5,798 nt of DNA from assembly GCA_964479445.1 (NCBI GenBank), contig CAYZMH010000134.1, positions 1 through 5,798 of the forward strand. The letters run 5' to 3'. Position 1 is the stretch's first letter. Every line of letters starts with the position of its first letter. Positions 5,736-5,798 of this stretch are shown one piece after another. Origin of the DNA: CAYZMH01 sp964479445. GTDB taxonomy: Bacteria; Bacteroidota; Bacteroidia; Bacteroidales; GCA-2748055. The position numbers and the translations under genes are program-made. Under the pieces are notes generated by a model, which was not told the origin of the DNA, did no database searches, and saw only the letters and a program-made list of their open reading frames with translations.

Positions 5736-5798
5736 ATGAACAGAAACCGGATTGTTTTTATTCTATACCGACCCGCCGTCCCGGGAAACATCGGTGCG
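5736..5798 (+). CDS. SpoU/TrmJ-like RNA 2'-O-methyltransferase (3'-partial, N-terminal 21 codons)
   Basis: The frame starts at ATG 5736 and runs off the window end without a stop. The visible peptide is MNRNRIVFILYRPAVPGNIG followed by A. The pattern [IV]-x-F-x-L-x-x-P-x-x-P-x-N-[IV]-G-A is the first strand and loop of SPOUT-fold methyltransferases of the TrmH/SpoU superfamily, especially the TrmJ/LasT-like group, which 2'-O-methylates tRNA or other RNA using S-adenosylmethionine. The family begins only a few residues before this motif, which supports this start. No Shine-Dalgarno site fits between the promoter box and the ATG. The specific RNA target cannot be told from 21 residues; TrmL-type or unassigned SpoU members are alternatives. 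Confidence 0.7.
   Translation, partial: MNRNRIVFILYRPAVPGNIGA

Overview
The window most likely comes from an anaerobic or facultative member of the Bacteroidota (Bacteroidales-like). The evidence is: two TATCTTT-type -7 promoter boxes of the Bacteroidota TAnnTTTG class, a short lipoprotein of a type I associate with Bacteroidales, a very large fused acyl-CoA dehydratase activase/dehydratase-like protein, weak or absent Shine-Dalgarno sites, and moderate GC content. No sign of phage, insertion sequence, CRISPR or RNA gene was seen. The genes look chromosomal and are mostly single transcription units facing alternate ways.

Layout: (1) 1-3510, plus strand: the 3' part of a giant CoA-dehydratase activase-like fusion protein whose N-terminus lies before the window. 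Its visible part holds the tail of a first BadF/HgdC-type ATPase domain, a complete second one, a four-cysteine linker, and two diverged copies of an HgdB/DUF2229-like module. (2) 3552-4241, minus strand: sfsA, a PD-(D/E)XK-type nucleic-acid nuclease, convergent with the first gene. (3) 4242-4497: a 256-bp divergent intergenic region with an array of degenerate 16-bp repeats and a perfect 18-bp inverted repeat. (4) 4498-5031, plus strand: a small all-helical, HEAT-like conserved protein. (5) 5037-5636, minus strand: a 199-residue lipoprotein with a His-rich C-terminus, convergent with gene 4 and only 5 bp from it. (6) 5637-5735: a compact divergent promoter region. (7) 5736-5798, plus strand: the first 21 codons of a SpoU/TrmJ-like RNA methyltransferase, starting 4 nt after a perfect -7 box and so perhaps leaderless.

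Nothing shows that these genes share a pathway: the orientations are +, -, +, -, + and no two adjacent genes are co-directional. The most distinctive item is the first gene. Its cis-duplicated ATPase modules and cis-duplicated HgdB-like modules look like a whole 2-hydroxyacyl-CoA dehydratase system (activator dimer plus alpha/beta dehydratase) folded into one chain. Its real substrate is unknown. The second most distinctive is the structured non-coding DNA between genes 2 and 4.
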